44,824 bases of DNA from an uncultured archaeon (lineage in GTDB: Archaea; Halobacteriota; Halobacteria; Halobacteriales; Haloferacaceae), in contig CAKZPG010000081.1 of NCBI GenBank assembly GCA_937138675.1, positions 1 to 44,824 of the forward strand, written 5' to 3'. The notes under the pieces were generated by a model that was given only the letters and a program-made list of their open reading frames with translations, made no database searches and was not told the origin of the DNA. Position 1 is the first letter of the stretch. Every line of letters starts with the position of its first letter. This document shows positions 9,904-18,819 of the stretch, in pieces. The position numbers were made by a program, and so were the translations under genes.

Positions 9904-9998
9904 CATTCCCTCCCGGGCTAAACGCCGGGATTCCCTGCTTGCAGAAAGATGATCTACAGAGAAGCAAGGCGAGTGCCTCGGGGCTTGCCCCCGAGGTA
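9904..9998 (-). repeat. Orphan IS200/IS605-like right-end hairpins
   Basis: Immediately downstream of the zinc-ribbon gene (stop at 10001-10003) the minus strand carries two hairpins. The first has an 8-bp stem (9976-9983 with 9989-9996, CCTCGGGG/CCCCGAGG, 5-base loop). The second has a 5-bp stem (9912-9916 with 9925-9929) inside the motif GGAATCCCGGCGTTTAG on the minus strand. That second motif has the form of the right end of IS200/IS605 (TnpB) elements, which also forms the 3' part of the TnpB guide (omega) RNA. No tnpB adjoins. The first hairpin could instead serve as a transcription terminator for the gene next to it. Assignment rests on pattern recognition only. Confidence 0.4.
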
Positions 9999-10000
9999 CT

Positions 10001-10444
10001 TCACTCGATCTCGCCCGTGGTCCCGTCCGTGTCGCCGTCCACGGCCGTATCGGTCGCATCGGTCGCGTCGCTCCCGTCGCCCTCTGGTGACGAGTCGACC
10101 GCGTCGTCCTGGAGCTCGCGAAGCCGCGCGGCCTCTCCGTCGACTGTCGACTCGGACGCAGTCGCCTGAGGCGACGGGGTGGAACTCGGCTCGTCAGGTG
10201 CCGCTCCCCGTTCGCGCACATCTGACGAGTTACAGAGCGGACAGCCGCTAGCCGGGTCCGCAACGTCGGTGCCACAGACGTTACATAGGTAGGGGGCAGG
10301 GGTCGCTTCGGCCGCGGTCTCAGCCGCGCCGGCCGCCGTCGACTCGTCGCCTGTCGCCGTCGTCTCGCCATCGCCTGTGTCGACTAGCGAGCCAAGCCAG
10401 GCGCGGAGGCGAGCGATGAGCCCCGGCGAGTCGTCCCCGCTCAT
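10001..10444 (-). CDS. Zinc-ribbon protein with acidic disordered tail
   Basis: 147 aa, unrecognised haloarchaeal protein. A short N-terminal basic/hydrophobic helix (GLIARLRAWLGSL, 8-20) is followed by an acidic Ala/Thr-rich linker, then a compact zinc ribbon with Cys54, Cys57, Cys68 and Cys71 (CNVCG and CPLC), then a long acidic Asp/Thr-rich disordered C-terminus. The start overlaps the stop of the upstream gene by 4 bases (ATGA), so the two are co-translated. Nucleic-acid or protein binding is plausible for such ribbons but unproven. Confidence 0.7.
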   Translation of the reverse strand: MSGDDSPGLIARLRAWLGSLVDTGDGETTATGDESTAAGAAETAAEATPAPYLCNVCGTDVADPASGCPLCNSSDVRERGAAPDEPSSTPSPQATASESTVDGEAARLRELQDDAVDSSPEGDGSDATDATDTAVDGDTDGTTGEIE

Positions 10445-10887
10445 CGGTAGTGCTTGAACAGGAGCGCGCGCACGTCACCACGCGTCCGAGCACCCTCGAC
10501 GGAGCCATCCGGCAACTCGACCTCGTAGCGCGCTTCGCCGCTTCCCTCGCGCCAAGCGCCTTCGTGGTCCGCGAGAAGGGTCATCGGGCCACTCGGGAAG
10601 CCGCCTGACGATGACGAAGACGACGATGACGACGAGGCCGGGTTGGCCACCCCACCGTCGTCGTCTGGCGCCGCGCTCGACGTGGTCTCTGCGTCGTCGC
10701 CTACTGGCTTGGGGCCGCCGTCGAGGGCCACCTCGCCCTCGGTGGCGTACTGGTCGAGCAGGTACGCGACGGCGTCTCCCGCCTGGACAGTGGCATACTG
10801 CGACGCCATCTTTGCCTCCAGTTGTCGCTGGAGGTCGCGCAGTCGGTCACGCTGATCCGCTGTGAGCTCGATATCCGGCATCGTCAT
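10441..10887 (-). CDS. Haloarchaeal protein with poly-Ser linker
   Basis: 148 aa, no named family recognised. Three parts: residues 1-50 form a charged, probably helical segment (LTADQRDRLRDLQRQLEAKM); residues 55-99 are a low-complexity linker with an uninterrupted run of ten serines (85-94); residues 100-148 form a compact domain ending in VRALLFKHYR. It is divergent from the gene starting at 10963, across 75 bases that must hold both promoters. It overlaps the zinc-ribbon gene downstream. Confidence 0.7.
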   Translation of the reverse strand: MTMPDIELTADQRDRLRDLQRQLEAKMASQYATVQAGDAVAYLLDQYATEGEVALDGGPKPVGDDAETTSSAAPDDDGGVANPASSSSSSSSSSGGFPSGPMTLLADHEGAWREGSGEARYEVELPDGSVEGARTRGDVRALLFKHYR

Positions 10888-10962
10888 TCATTCTCCGGCA
10901 GCTCACATGAATCCGACCCTGAAGCCGACGGGTATTCATTCGTCCACCACCGATACACATGT

Positions 10963-11514
10963 ATGCGTGTGCGGAACTGGAAAGATGTCCTGCAGGATGT
11001 GACCGAGGCGAACGCCGACTCGGACGGCTGGCGCGCGGTCGGCGGGCGGCGTACGAACGGTGTCGGCGAGGACCTCTACGTTGGTCATCCTGCTGCCGGC
11101 CTCTTTCTCGTCAAGACCTACGCTCGAAACCCCTACGACGTAAACGGTGTGGGGGTTCGTGTCGCGCGAAAAGTCGACGACGGCCTCAAGCCGATCCTGC
11201 CCGACCGCGAGGAGGCAGGCCGATTCGCCGTCCGCTCACCTCCAGAGGACGAGAACGCCGCAAAGTCAATGGCGCGAAACGTCCGTGAAACGGTCAAGGC
11301 CCACGCCGACGCACCGACGGAGCCCGAACACCTGTTCGAGGACCTGATGGAGGCCGTCGAGAGCCCAGCGTTTGGACCGATGGCCTACGACCTCGCTGGA
11401 CGCCCCGAGCCGCTCGACGACCTCGCTGACGAGTTCGAAGACGCGGAGGAACTTCTCTCCGCGGAACTCGACGACCTCGTCACCGAAGATGGCGTCGACC
11501 GCGGGTTCCAGTAG
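10963..11514 (+). CDS. Conserved haloarchaeal protein, unknown function
   Basis: 183 aa from the ATG at 10963. The frame is open further upstream, but that part runs through the divergent promoter region and overlaps the opposite gene, so the ATG in front of RVRNWKDVLQDV is preferred. The protein is acidic, with an alpha/beta N-terminal half (VGHPAAGLFLVKTYARNPY) and a helical acidic C-terminus. No catalytic motif recognised. Stands alone, with about 130 bases to the convergent cspA. Confidence 0.7.
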   Translation: MRVRNWKDVLQDVTEANADSDGWRAVGGRRTNGVGEDLYVGHPAAGLFLVKTYARNPYDVNGVGVRVARKVDDGLKPILPDREEAGRFAVRSPPEDENAAKSMARNVRETVKAHADAPTEPEHLFEDLMEAVESPAFGPMAYDLAGRPEPLDDLADEFEDAEELLSAELDDLVTEDGVDRGFQ

Positions 11515-11643
11515 CCGTTGTGAGCCCCCGGAGACGGGGTTCGCGTCCGTCTTCGCGATCGAAACTGCAGCACGTACCGTATCGGTCAACTGCGAAAAAA
11601 TTCGTGGGTTCGTCCGTCGCCAACGACGGACCGTGCGGGTCGG

Positions 11644-11850
11644 TTACTGGCGGACGACGTTCGTCGCGCGCGGACCCTTCGGGGATGATTCGATCTCGAA
11701 CTCGACCTCCTGTCCTTCCTCGAGGTCCGGGCCGCCGACGTCTTCCATGTGGAAGAATACGTCCTCGTCGTCGTCTAGGCTGTCGTCGTCGCTCGAAATG
11801 AATCCGTAGCCGCCAGTGTCGTTGAAGAAGTCGACCTTACCGTTTGCCAT
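11644..11850 (-). CDS. cspA: Cold-shock domain protein
   Basis: 68 aa single-domain OB-fold RNA/DNA chaperone. RNP1-like GGYGFIS (13-19) and RNP2-like VFFHMEDV (31-38) are both present. A run of acidic residues (DDDSLDDDED) is inserted in the loop between them, as usual in haloarchaeal CspA. Such proteins bind single-stranded RNA and are often growth-phase or cold regulated. Monocistronic. The bases just upstream of its start are AT-rich (TATAGAATATTG on the minus strand), but they lie too close to the ATG for a standard TATA box. Confidence 0.93.
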   Translation of the reverse strand: MANGKVDFFNDTGGYGFISSDDDSLDDDEDVFFHMEDVGGPDLEEGQEVEFEIESSPKGPRATNVVRQ

Positions 11851-12099
11851 TACAATATTCTATACCGGGCATTGGATGATAACGCTTCCGAGAGTCGCGC
11901 TACCACGACCCCGGACCATGACACGCACTTCACGCTCGGATTCGGGCGCGCGAGAGGCCATGTGTCGGCGCCCCTACGGTCAGTCTCCTCAATATGAAGA
12001 ACCAGCGGGTGGTCGACGTGGTCGCCGGGACGCTGGTCGTGGAGGCCCCAGGCCGACTGCGGTCGTCGGGTTCAAGCCACCGGGTCTCTTCGGACAGCC

Positions 12100-12552
12100 A
12101 TGGACGTTGACCGCTTCGTGCGGGACTACTACGAGGCGCTGCGTCGAGGCGAACCTCTCGATACCTACTTTCAGCAGGGTCCAGACATAGTGAAGATCGG
12201 CGTGTTCTCCCATCGGCTGGGCGGCGAGGCAGTCGCCGAGGCGCTCCGCGACCAGACCGCGCGAACCGAGGACTGGGCCGTTGAGAGCCGCGACCTCCGG
12301 ACGTTCAGTCGTGACGGGTTCGCGCACTTTGTCGACGACGTACGTCTCGTGTGGACGGACACGCGTCGCGACCACCGCCATGACGTCGAGACGCGGTGGA
12401 CTGGGCTGGTTGAACCACAGGGCGAAGAGCCGCTCTTTGTCTCGATGCACGTCAGCGCGGTCGTGGAGCGTAAGCGTACGGACCAGGGTGTAGAGCGTGC
12501 CCAGTGCGGCGTGGCCGGGCCACAGAGCGGCGCCGACGACGGGAGCGAGTAA
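12100..12552 (+). CDS. SnoaL/NTF2-like fold protein
   Basis: 150 aa. The sequence has the pattern of small NTF2-like proteins: an N-terminal helix with FVRDYYEALRRGEPLDTYF, then FSHRLGGEAVAEALRDQT, and later strands FAHFVDDVRLVWTD and TRWTGLVEP. Similar haloarchaeal proteins are annotated as SnoaL-like or DUF3225 family. Without visible catalytic residues the function is open. Its stop shares a base with the start of the next gene (TAATG). A 38-codon ORF (11994-12110) lies just upstream on the same strand but cannot be supported. Confidence 0.65.
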   Translation: MDVDRFVRDYYEALRRGEPLDTYFQQGPDIVKIGVFSHRLGGEAVAEALRDQTARTEDWAVESRDLRTFSRDGFAHFVDDVRLVWTDTRRDHRHDVETRWTGLVEPQGEEPLFVSMHVSAVVERKRTDQGVERAQCGVAGPQSGADDGSE

Positions 12553-12776
12553 TGGTCGGCCCCAGCCTCTCGGACGACGAACGCAACTTGGCGAACTACC
12601 AGCTCACGGCTGGATTCGTCGCTCTCGTTGCCCTGTCTGGGGGGCTGGTCGCTCTCACGGCCGGCGGAACACTCGTCCAATTGGCCGGCGGCGTCGCCGC
12701 CGGCACTGTTCTGGGTCTCCTCCTCCTGCTCTTTCTCCGGCGGCTCTCCGTAGAGTTCGGTGTCGGGCGTACCTGA
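12552..12776 (+). CDS. Small two-helix membrane protein (74 aa)
   Basis: Starts at the ATG overlapping the stop of the SnoaL-like gene. A soluble N-terminus (VGPSLSDDERNLANYQL) is followed by two hydrophobic helices, about residues 19-37 (AGFVALVALSGGLVALTAG) and 43-61 (LAGGVAAGTVLGLLLLLFL), then a short basic tail. No family recognised. Translational coupling suggests it is made with the SnoaL-like protein; a functional link is inference. Confidence 0.65.
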   Translation: MVGPSLSDDERNLANYQLTAGFVALVALSGGLVALTAGGTLVQLAGGVAAGTVLGLLLLLFLRRLSVEFGVGRT

Positions 12777-12777
12777 G

Positions 12778-13728
12778 CTAACTCATCCGGGCGAGCCAGC
12801 GCGACGGGTTGTCGAGTTCGTCCTCTGTCGGGAGGTTCTCCGGCTGGTCCCACACCCGTCCCGCCGCCCGTAGACCGCGGGCGTCTGCGACGGCAGTAAA
12901 AAACGCCCCACCGCGCTCGTACTGCTCGCGCTTGACGCCAAGGCCGAGTGCTCGGCGGAGCAGGCGTGTGACCGGCCCGCTGGCGTTACGACGGTTGTCG
13001 AGTCGCGCGCGAAGGTCCTCTGTCTCACCGTCGAACGCGCGGTCCATCACCAGTTCGGCGTAGCCCTCGACGGCCGTCATCGTGGCGTCGAGTTCGGCGA
13101 ACGCAGTGCGGTCCATCCGCCCGTCCGAGAGAGCCTCGACGCTTCGCTCTATCCGCGACTCCACGTAGTCCGCGAGCCACGGGGCCGCCGCGAACTCGGC
13201 CGCGTGGGCCACCTCGTGAAAGGCGATCCATCGTCGAAACCGGTCGCGGTTGACGCCGAGGCTCTCCGCGGCGCGCACGAGGTTCGGGTGGACGACGTAG
13301 AGGGCGTGTCCCCCGTCCCTGAACGGCCGGGGGTCGTACTGCCCGAGGACGTGCCGGGCGAGAAAGCCCAGTCCCACCGCCAGTGCGGCTGTGTTCACCA
13401 CGCGCGAGGGGGCGGTGAGGGCGGGTGACCCTGCCGCGTCGAACTGGCCGAAAACGCGCCGAAACGTCGCGACGTTCGCGTCGATCCAGTGGTGGCGGTC
13501 GTGTACTTCGATTTTCTCCGGCAGGTCGAAATCGAGGCCCGAGGCTGCCCGGATACGGTTGCGGGCCGCCCGGATGTCCGCGGCGTAGCCGGCGCGGTCC
13601 GCATCGTTCAGCGACAGGTCACCGGGGTCGGTCGACGCCTTTGCGGCCTCGGCCACCGCTCGCCAGTCGACCTTACCGGCGGCGTCCGTGGCGCCGCTGA
13701 CTGCCCGGACACTCTTGAGTACGTTCAC
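12778..13728 (-). CDS. Zinc-dependent metalloprotease, DUF2342 type
   Basis: 316 aa from a GTG at 13728; the open frame continues upstream, but that part is not protein-like, and NVLKSVRAVSG is the usual beginning of the haloarchaeal family. It carries HEVAH (171-175), the HExxH zinc motif, plus a conserved downstream EGYAELVMDRAF segment that can supply a further ligand. The family is described as a putative zinc protease found with coenzyme F420-related genes in some genomes; its substrate is unknown. Convergent with the small membrane-protein gene; its start lies 76 bases from the end of rpsB, in the same direction, so it could be read through from the ribosomal operon. Confidence 0.8.
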   Translation of the reverse strand: MNVLKSVRAVSGATDAAGKVDWRAVAEAAKASTDPGDLSLNDADRAGYAADIRAARNRIRAASGLDFDLPEKIEVHDRHHWIDANVATFRRVFGQFDAAGSPALTAPSRVVNTAALAVGLGFLARHVLGQYDPRPFRDGGHALYVVHPNLVRAAESLGVNRDRFRRWIAFHEVAHAAEFAAAPWLADYVESRIERSVEALSDGRMDRTAFAELDATMTAVEGYAELVMDRAFDGETEDLRARLDNRRNASGPVTRLLRRALGLGVKREQYERGGAFFTAVADARGLRAAGRVWDQPENLPTEDELDNPSRWLARMS

Positions 13729-13804
13729 ACCAGAACGTGGCGGTGATACGTCTAAACGGTTCGGTCGATCTGTCTGGAGAACGAACGAAAAGTCGATACC
13801 GGCG

Positions 13805-14596
13805 CTACAACTCGGCCTCGAAGTCCTCGAGGGCGTATGTTGGGTCGCCGCCACGGCGGTCAAGTGTCTCGTTGGCGAGCAGCCAGTAGACGACCGCGAG
13901 CGCGCGTCGGCCCTTGTTGTTCGTCGGGATGACGAGGTCGACGTTCGAAGTGGCGTTGTTCGAGTCACACATCGCGATCACGGGGATGCCGACCGTGATG
14001 GCCTCGGTAACCGCCTGTGCGTCGCCGATGGGGTCAGTGACGACGACCACGTCGGGTTCGATGTAGCCGGCGTAGTCGGGGTTCGTCAGCGTCCCCGGAA
14101 TGAACCGTCCGGTCCGGGCTCGCGCGCCCACCGCGTCGGCGAACTGCTGTGCCGGGAACCGACCGTACTGGCGCGAGGAGGCCACGAGGACCTGCTCTTG
14201 ACTGTAGTTCGCGAGAAAGGAGGCAGCCGTCCGGATGCGCCCGTCCGTCTGGCTCACGTCGAGGACGTAGAGACCGTCGTCGCGAACGCGGTGGATGAAC
14301 CTCTCCATGTCTTGTGTCTTCTGCTGGGTTCCAATGTGGACGCCCGCGCCGAGATAGTCCTCGACGGGAATAAGCAGATCCGCCTCGTCGTCTGGCATGA
14401 CGTCCTCGTCGAAGCGGGGGCCGGTGGCTTCTGGCTCTGGCTCTGGCTCTATCTCGTCGGTCTCTGTCTCCGTGTCGACCGTTTCGGGCTGTGCCTCTGT
14501 GTCGTCGCCCGTCGCCTCGGGCGCGTCGTCGGCCACTTCGGCCTCGGTCGCGCTCTCGCCGTCGGGGTCGTCTGCATTGTTCTGGTTCTGGCTCAT
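13805..14596 (-). CDS. rpsB: 30S ribosomal protein uS2
   Basis: Ribosomal protein S2 (263 aa), last gene of the operon. The S2 core starts near residue 75 ([19 protein letters not shown]) and shows the family signatures FIPGTLTNP and [16 protein letters not shown]. The first ~70 residues are an Asp/Glu/Thr-rich acidic extension, longer than in most archaeal S2 and typical of salt-in proteomes. Four bases separate it from eno. A weaker start further in is possible, but the ATG at 14596 is well placed. Confidence 0.95.
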   Translation of the reverse strand: MSQNQNNADDPDGESATEAEVADDAPEATGDDTEAQPETVDTETETDEIEPEPEPEATGPRFDEDVMPDDEADLLIPVEDYLGAGVHIGTQQKTQDMERFIHRVRDDGLYVLDVSQTDGRIRTAASFLANYSQEQVLVASSRQYGRFPAQQFADAVGARARTGRFIPGTLTNPDYAGYIEPDVVVVTDPIGDAQAVTEAITVGIPVIAMCDSNNATSNVDLVIPTNNKGRRALAVVYWLLANETLDRRGGDPTYALEDFEAEL

Positions 14597-14600
14597 GATG

Positions 14601-15812
14601 TTAGACTGCGTCGTCGGCTATCCGGATCAGCTCGTTCAGCTTTGCCGTCCGCTCGCCCCCGACCGCACCGGTCTTGACGAACGGCGCGTCGGTGGCGACA
14701 GCGAGATGGGCGATGGTGGTGTCTTCGGTCTCGCCCGAGCGATGCGAGATGACGGGTGTGAACCCGTTCGCGACCGCCAGGTTGATAGCGTCGACCGCGT
14801 CGGTGAGCGTCCCGATCTGATTCGGCTTGATCAGGATGCTGTTGCCGGCGCCGTCGTCGATGCCACGCTGGAGTCGCTCGACGTTCGTGACGAACAGGTC
14901 GTCGCCACAGATCTCCGTCCGCGACCCGACCCGGTCGGTCAGCGCCGCGAAGTCGCCGAACGCCTCCTCGTCGAGTGGGTCCTCGACGTACGCGAGGTCG
15001 TACTCGTCGACGAGTGAGGCGACGTAGTCGACCTGCTCGTCGGGCGTGCGCTCAACGTCGGTGTAGCGGTAGACACCGTCGTCGTCAACCAGTTCAGTGG
15101 CTGCGACATCGAGGCCCATCCGGATCTCGAACCCAAGGTCGTCGGCCACGGTCTCGATCGCCTCGTCGACGATCTCGAAGGCCGTCGCGTCGTCGGTCTG
15201 GGGTGCCCACGCGCCCTCATCACCCTTGCCCGCGGTGATGCCGTGGTCGTCGAACAGGTCGCCCACACGGCCGTGGACGCGTGCGTTCGCAAACGCCGCC
15301 TCGACGACGTTCGGCGCGCCGACGGGCACCGCGAGGAACTCTTGAATATCCGTTGCGTCTCGTGCGTGTTCGCCGCCGCCGACGACGTTACCCAGCGGCA
15401 CCGGGAACGAGTCGCTCGACGGGCCGCGAAGCGCCCCGCCGAGATGCTGGTAGAGCGGCACGCCGATGGTGTCGGCTGCTGCCTTCGCGACCGCCATCGA
15501 TATCGCGACAACGGCGTTCGCGCCGATCTCCGAGAGGTCGTCGGTGCCGTCGGCACCCCGAAGAGTAGCGTCGACAGCACGCTGGTCGCCCGCGTGAACC
15601 GTTCCTTCGAGGCGCGGGACCGCAAGCCGCCGCGCGGCTGCGATGGCCTCACCCGGGGGGAGTTCGACCGCCTCGTATGCGCCTGTCGACGCTCCTGCGG
15701 GCGCGGCCGCGCGGCCGAAGCCGCCGTCCTCAGTGAGTACGTCGGCCTCGACGGTGGCGTTCCCGCGCGAGTCGAGTATGCGCCGGAGTTCGACGGAGTG
15801 GGCGCGGCTCAT
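14601..15812 (-). CDS. eno: Enolase
   Basis: 403 aa phosphopyruvate hydratase of glycolysis/gluconeogenesis. Seen: [11 protein letters not shown] near the N-terminus, [20 protein letters not shown], the catalytic-lysine segment [10 protein letters not shown], and the family signature [10 protein letters not shown]. Its position between Rpo6 and uS2 is the classical archaeal arrangement. The start overlaps the stop of rpoK by 4 bases. Confidence 0.97.
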   Translation of the reverse strand: MSRAHSVELRRILDSRGNATVEADVLTEDGGFGRAAAPAGASTGAYEAVELPPGEAIAAARRLAVPRLEGTVHAGDQRAVDATLRGADGTDDLSEIGANAVVAISMAVAKAAADTIGVPLYQHLGGALRGPSSDSFPVPLGNVVGGGEHARDATDIQEFLAVPVGAPNVVEAAFANARVHGRVGDLFDDHGITAGKGDEGAWAPQTDDATAFEIVDEAIETVADDLGFEIRMGLDVAATELVDDDGVYRYTDVERTPDEQVDYVASLVDEYDLAYVEDPLDEEAFGDFAALTDRVGSRTEICGDDLFVTNVERLQRGIDDGAGNSILIKPNQIGTLTDAVDAINLAVANGFTPVISHRSGETEDTTIAHLAVATDAPFVKTGAVGGERTAKLNELIRIADDAV

Positions 15813-16015
15813 CGCCGCTCTGCTCCCTCGCGGCGCACAGTGAACGGTAGGACACCGGCGTCGTACTCTTCGGCGGCGACGAGAATCGGTTCGGACTGGT
15901 CGGTTCCGATCAGCACTGGCGCGCCGTAGGACACTTGGAGCGCGCGTGCCCCGAGGATCCGCGCCTTCTCGTAGCGGTTGTACCGCACCTGACCGCCGCT
16001 TTGTCGTCCGCTCAT
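15809..16015 (-). CDS. rpoK: RNA polymerase subunit K (Rpo6)
   Basis: 68 aa subunit homologous to eukaryotic Rpb6 and bacterial omega, which clamps the largest polymerase subunit. The conserved core [20 protein letters not shown] (12-31) is followed by APVLI and [17 protein letters not shown]. Overlaps both neighbours by 4 bases. Confidence 0.95.
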   Translation of the reverse strand: MSGRQSGGQVRYNRYEKARILGARALQVSYGAPVLIGTDQSEPILVAAEEYDAGVLPFTVRREGAERR

Positions 16016-16206
16016 TGGTAGGGTGCTACGACGTCGACGAGGTCTCGATGCGAGACGAGCATCCGGCGACAGCAGTGTCGCTCGACGCCGAGTTCGTCGA
16101 GTACCGTCCCAGGGTCCTCGTCGCCCTCGCGGGTTCGCTCACGGAACTCCTCCCAGTGACGGCTCACGACGCTTCCACACGTGAAACACCGCACGGGTAC
16201 CATCAT
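16012..16206 (-). CDS. rpoN: RNA polymerase subunit N (Rpo10)
   Basis: 64 aa zinc-binding subunit, homologue of Rpb10, at the Rpo3/Rpo11 assembly platform. Zinc ligands are visible: CFTCG (Cys7, Cys10) and the paired RHCCRRML (Cys45, Cys46). The start is the first of two adjacent ATGs (16206 or 16203), 2 bases after the rpsI stop; upstream codons in the frame lie inside rpsI. This is not sigma-54 despite the shared symbol. Confidence 0.95.
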   Translation of the reverse strand: MMVPVRCFTCGSVVSRHWEEFRERTREGDEDPGTVLDELGVERHCCRRMLVSHRDLVDVVAPYQ

Positions 16207-16208
16207 AG

Positions 16209-16607
16209 TTAGCGGTAGGACTTCTGGTAGCGTGCCCGGGCGCCCGGACCGCCCCACTTTTTCGGTTCGGTCTGCCGGACATCGTTAACCAGCAGCGAGC
16301 GGTCGAACTCCATGTATGCATCACGGAGTTCGGCGTCGTTTGTGAACTCGACCAGGCCCCGAGCGATCGCGGTCCGGACAGCGTCGGCCTGGCCGCTGAA
16401 CCCGCCGCCTTCGACGCTCACGTCGACGTCGACACCCTCGCGTAGGTCGTTTTCGACGACGCGAAACGGCTCCAGCATCTTGAGCCGTGCGAGTTCGGGT
16501 TCGGTCAGTTCGACCGGTTGTGCGTTGACCCGCACGCGGCCGGCGCCCTCGCGGACCGTTGCCCGCGCGACAGCCGTCTTCTTCTTGCCGCTTGTGTTCG
16601 TTACCAT
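16209..16607 (-). CDS. rpsI: 30S ribosomal protein uS9
   Basis: 132 aa. Seen: [16 protein letters not shown] at the start, [20 protein letters not shown] in the middle, and the characteristic basic C-terminal tail ending ARYQKSYR, whose final Arg contacts the P-site tRNA. The start overlaps the rplM stop by 7 bases. Confidence 0.96.
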   Translation of the reverse strand: MVTNTSGKKKTAVARATVREGAGRVRVNAQPVELTEPELARLKMLEPFRVVENDLREGVDVDVSVEGGGFSGQADAVRTAIARGLVEFTNDAELRDAYMEFDRSLLVNDVRQTEPKKWGGPGARARYQKSYR

Positions 16608-17038
16608 GTGACGTTCGCTCCGAGTTGTTCGGACACCTCACCTAGCGAGGTGAAGTTGATGTTCGACAGCCGATCCAGCGACGTGCCCTCTACGACCTCG
16701 CCCTCCTCGTCGAAGGGGGCACCGACGTAGACACGGACGTTCTCGAACGCCTCCCGCCCGCGGACAGTTTTATATGGCACCATCCCCCGAATTGCTCGCT
16801 TCATGATCCCGTCGGGGCGCTTCGGATAGTACGGCCCGGAGTCAGAGCCGATGTCAGCACGCTTGCGGTAGACCGCCATCGTCGACTCCTCGTTGCCCGT
16901 GATAACTGCGCGCTCGGCGTTGACGACCGCAACACGGGCGCCGTCCATCGCCCGCGCTGCCACTTCACTCGAGACGCGCCCGAGGATACAGTCCCCGGCG
17001 TCAACTACCAGGTCGGCGTCAAACTCGGCGGCGTTCAT
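16601..17038 (-). CDS. rplM: 50S ribosomal protein uL13
   Basis: 145 aa, archaeal type. Signatures: [31 protein letters not shown], and the core [20 protein letters not shown]. Coupled to rpl18e by a 4-base overlap and to rpsI by 7 bases. Confidence 0.96.
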   Translation of the reverse strand: MNAAEFDADLVVDAGDCILGRVSSEVAARAMDGARVAVVNAERAVITGNEESTMAVYRKRADIGSDSGPYYPKRPDGIMKRAIRGMVPYKTVRGREAFENVRVYVGAPFDEEGEVVEGTSLDRLSNINFTSLGEVSEQLGANVTW

Positions 17039-17385
17039 CGGACCACCCGCACGTTCGACCCCTGGGGGTTCTCGTCCATTAGCTGTTCCAGTGCCACGGC
17101 GCTGCCGACCTCCTCGATCTTCGTCTTTGCTGTCGAGGAGAAGTCGACTGCGGCGACGGTGACGTCAGTCCGGAGGACTCCGGAGCCCAGCACTTTGCCG
17201 GGCACGATCACTGTCTCCTCGGGCCGTGCGTACCGCTCGATACGCCCGAGGTTCACCTCCGCATGGGTACGCCGCGGCTTCTCGAGTCGGTCGGCGACGT
17301 CCTGCCAGACGCCGACACTAGACTCTCGGGCCGCCGACTTCAGATCGGCAACCAGCCGCTCAAGTTTTGGATTCGTCTTGCTCAT
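17035..17385 (-). CDS. rpl18e: 50S ribosomal protein eL18
   Basis: 116 aa archaeal/eukaryotic-type L18e. Seen: [14 protein letters not shown] at the start, [19 protein letters not shown] and [15 protein letters not shown]. First protein gene after the internal tRNA-Leu; 39 bases separate it from the tRNA's 3' end, so it is co-transcribed with the upstream part or relies on processing around the tRNA. Confidence 0.95.
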   Translation of the reverse strand: MSKTNPKLERLVADLKSAARESSVGVWQDVADRLEKPRRTHAEVNLGRIERYARPEETVIVPGKVLGSGVLRTDVTVAAVDFSSTAKTKIEEVGSAVALEQLMDENPQGSNVRVVR

Positions 17386-17424
17386 AATGTATCGTGTGTG
17401 CCACAGAGAACGAGCCGCGAGCAG

Positions 17425-17509
17425 TGCAGGGAGCAGGATTCGAACCTGCGAACCCCTATGGGACAGCGCCCTGAACGCTGCGCCGTTGACCTGACTTGGC
17501 TATCCCTGC
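17425..17509 (-). tRNA. tRNA-Leu (CAG)
   Basis: Class II tRNA of 85 bases including the discriminator A. Acceptor stem GCAGGGA/TCCCTGC pairs perfectly. The anticodon loop TTCAGGG gives anticodon CAG (complement at 17471-17473). The long variable arm fits leucine, and the T-arm GCAGGTTCGAATCCTGC is perfect. It lies inside the ribosomal operon between rpoD and rpl18e, in the same direction. CCA is not encoded. Confidence 0.96.
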
Positions 17510-17638
17510 TCGCGGCCGATGATACCTCGCGCCCCCTCAAACCGGTTTCGATCCGGGGTCCGGCTGTCGCTTCGCCCATGACGTTCGCGAGGCTGGCGAC
17601 GGGCGTCCCGGCCGACTGGTGGGGGAGCGTGGTCATCT

Positions 17639-18427
17639 CTAAACGGCGACAGTCTCTCTCAGTTCGACCGCGCGCGAACCGATCGACTCGGCCGCGCGCA
17701 GGACCAGTTCTTCGACGGAGAACGAGCCGTCGGACTCGACGTGGAAGACGAAGGCACCCGGGATGTCCTCCACGTCGACCTCCTTCCCCGGGTAGCGCTC
17801 CCGCAGGTCGTTCCCGAACGAGTCTGTGAGGACAAGGTCGCCCTCTGCGACGTCGTCGTCGGTCGCTTCGGGGGCGCCTTCCTCGATGACGCCGCGAACG
17901 ATCTGGGGCCCATCATCGTCCTCAAACTCGTCGCGGTCGCCAGCGACGACGGTCTGCTGGAGGTGCCGGTAGCCGACGGCCACGCCGCCCTGCTGTTTAG
18001 CGTGTGTCTTGCCGGACTCGAGCACCGCCTCAGCCTCCAGTTCGAGCCGCTGGTTCTCCTTCAACTGGATGATCGGCACGTCGTCGTCGGCAGGCCGGAC
18101 GAGATCGTCGCTCGTCTGGATATCTCCGGAGTATGCCGTCGCCGGCCCCTCGACGTCCAGCGCGATCGTGACCGTATCCCCCAGCTCGAAGTCGTCGAGC
18201 GGGGTCGTCAGCGGGACGAGTCCAAGTCGCAGGCCGATCATCTCGTCGAACATCACCGACGAGTTCTCAACGACGCGGAGATGCTCGATCGAGAACGTCG
18301 GCACGTCCGCGACGATCGCCCGGCGGACCCCATTTGCGAGCGCAGGGGTCAGCCCGCGGACGAGAAAGCGCGCGGAGCGCTCCGACCGGTCGACGAACTC
18401 AACCTCGAACCCGTCGGCTCCGCTCAT
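17639..18427 (-). CDS. rpoD: RNA polymerase subunit D (Rpo3)
   Basis: 262 aa, homologue of Rpb3 and the bacterial alpha N-terminal domain, which starts polymerase assembly. Signature: [22 protein letters not shown] near residues 24-45, then [14 protein letters not shown]. Some archaeal D subunits carry an Fe-S ferredoxin-like insertion; this one contains no cysteine, so no cluster is possible. Not the bacterial sigma factor. Overlaps rpsK by 4 bases. About 129 bases separate its stop from the tRNA-Leu on the 3' side. Confidence 0.95.
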   Translation of the reverse strand: MSGADGFEVEFVDRSERSARFLVRGLTPALANGVRRAIVADVPTFSIEHLRVVENSSVMFDEMIGLRLGLVPLTTPLDDFELGDTVTIALDVEGPATAYSGDIQTSDDLVRPADDDVPIIQLKENQRLELEAEAVLESGKTHAKQQGGVAVGYRHLQQTVVAGDRDEFEDDDGPQIVRGVIEEGAPEATDDDVAEGDLVLTDSFGNDLRERYPGKEVDVEDIPGAFVFHVESDGSFSVEELVLRAAESIGSRAVELRETVAV

Positions 18428-18819
18428 AGGCGTCTGTTCTTCGGAGCCCGGGTGCCGTCGTGGGGGATCGGGGTGACGTCCTCGATCCGACCGATCTCGA
18501 GTCCGGCACGGGCGAGCGCACGGATCGCGGCCTGGGCGCCCGGCCCGGGGGATTTGTTGAGATTCCCGCCGGGACCGCGCACGCGGACGTGGACACCATC
18601 GATGCCAGCAGCCTGTACCTCCTCGGCGATGACCTCTGCCATCTGCATCGCGGCGTACGGCGACGCCTCGTCACGATTCTGCTTCACGACCGTCCCACCC
18701 GAGGACTTCGCGACCGTCTCGGCGCCAGTCTGGTCGGTGACGGTCATCAGCGTATTGTTGAACGAGGCGTGGATGTGGGCGATTCCCCACTTCCCGCCTG
18801 GTCCCTCTGACTCGCTCAT
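18424..18819 (-). CDS. rpsK: 30S ribosomal protein uS11
   Basis: 131 aa. Seen: [19 protein letters not shown] (12-30), [13 protein letters not shown], and the C-terminal [20 protein letters not shown] signature. Overlaps rpoD and rpsD by 4 bases each. Confidence 0.97.
   Translation of the reverse strand: MSESEGPGGKWGIAHIHASFNNTLMTVTDQTGAETVAKSSGGTVVKQNRDEASPYAAMQMAEVIAEEVQAAGIDGVHVRVRGPGGNLNKSPGPGAQAAIRALARAGLEIGRIEDVTPIPHDGTRAPKNRRL

Noticed and set aside
10612-10650. Striking GAC/GAT/GAA tract that looks like a trinucleotide repeat or Asp/Glu-rich coding sequence on the + strand
   Set aside because: On the minus strand it encodes the ten-serine linker of the gene at 10441-10887; ordinary low-complexity linker DNA.
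11994-12110. 38-codon ORF (MKNQRVVDVVAGTLVVEAPG...) just upstream of the SnoaL-like gene
   Set aside because: Very short, ends inside the next gene, no promoter seen; cannot be separated from chance.
17510-17638. Minus-strand ORF (17382-17636) spanning the rpoD to tRNA-Leu gap
   Set aside because: It runs through the tRNA-Leu gene and has no protein-like character; the gap itself shows no feature.
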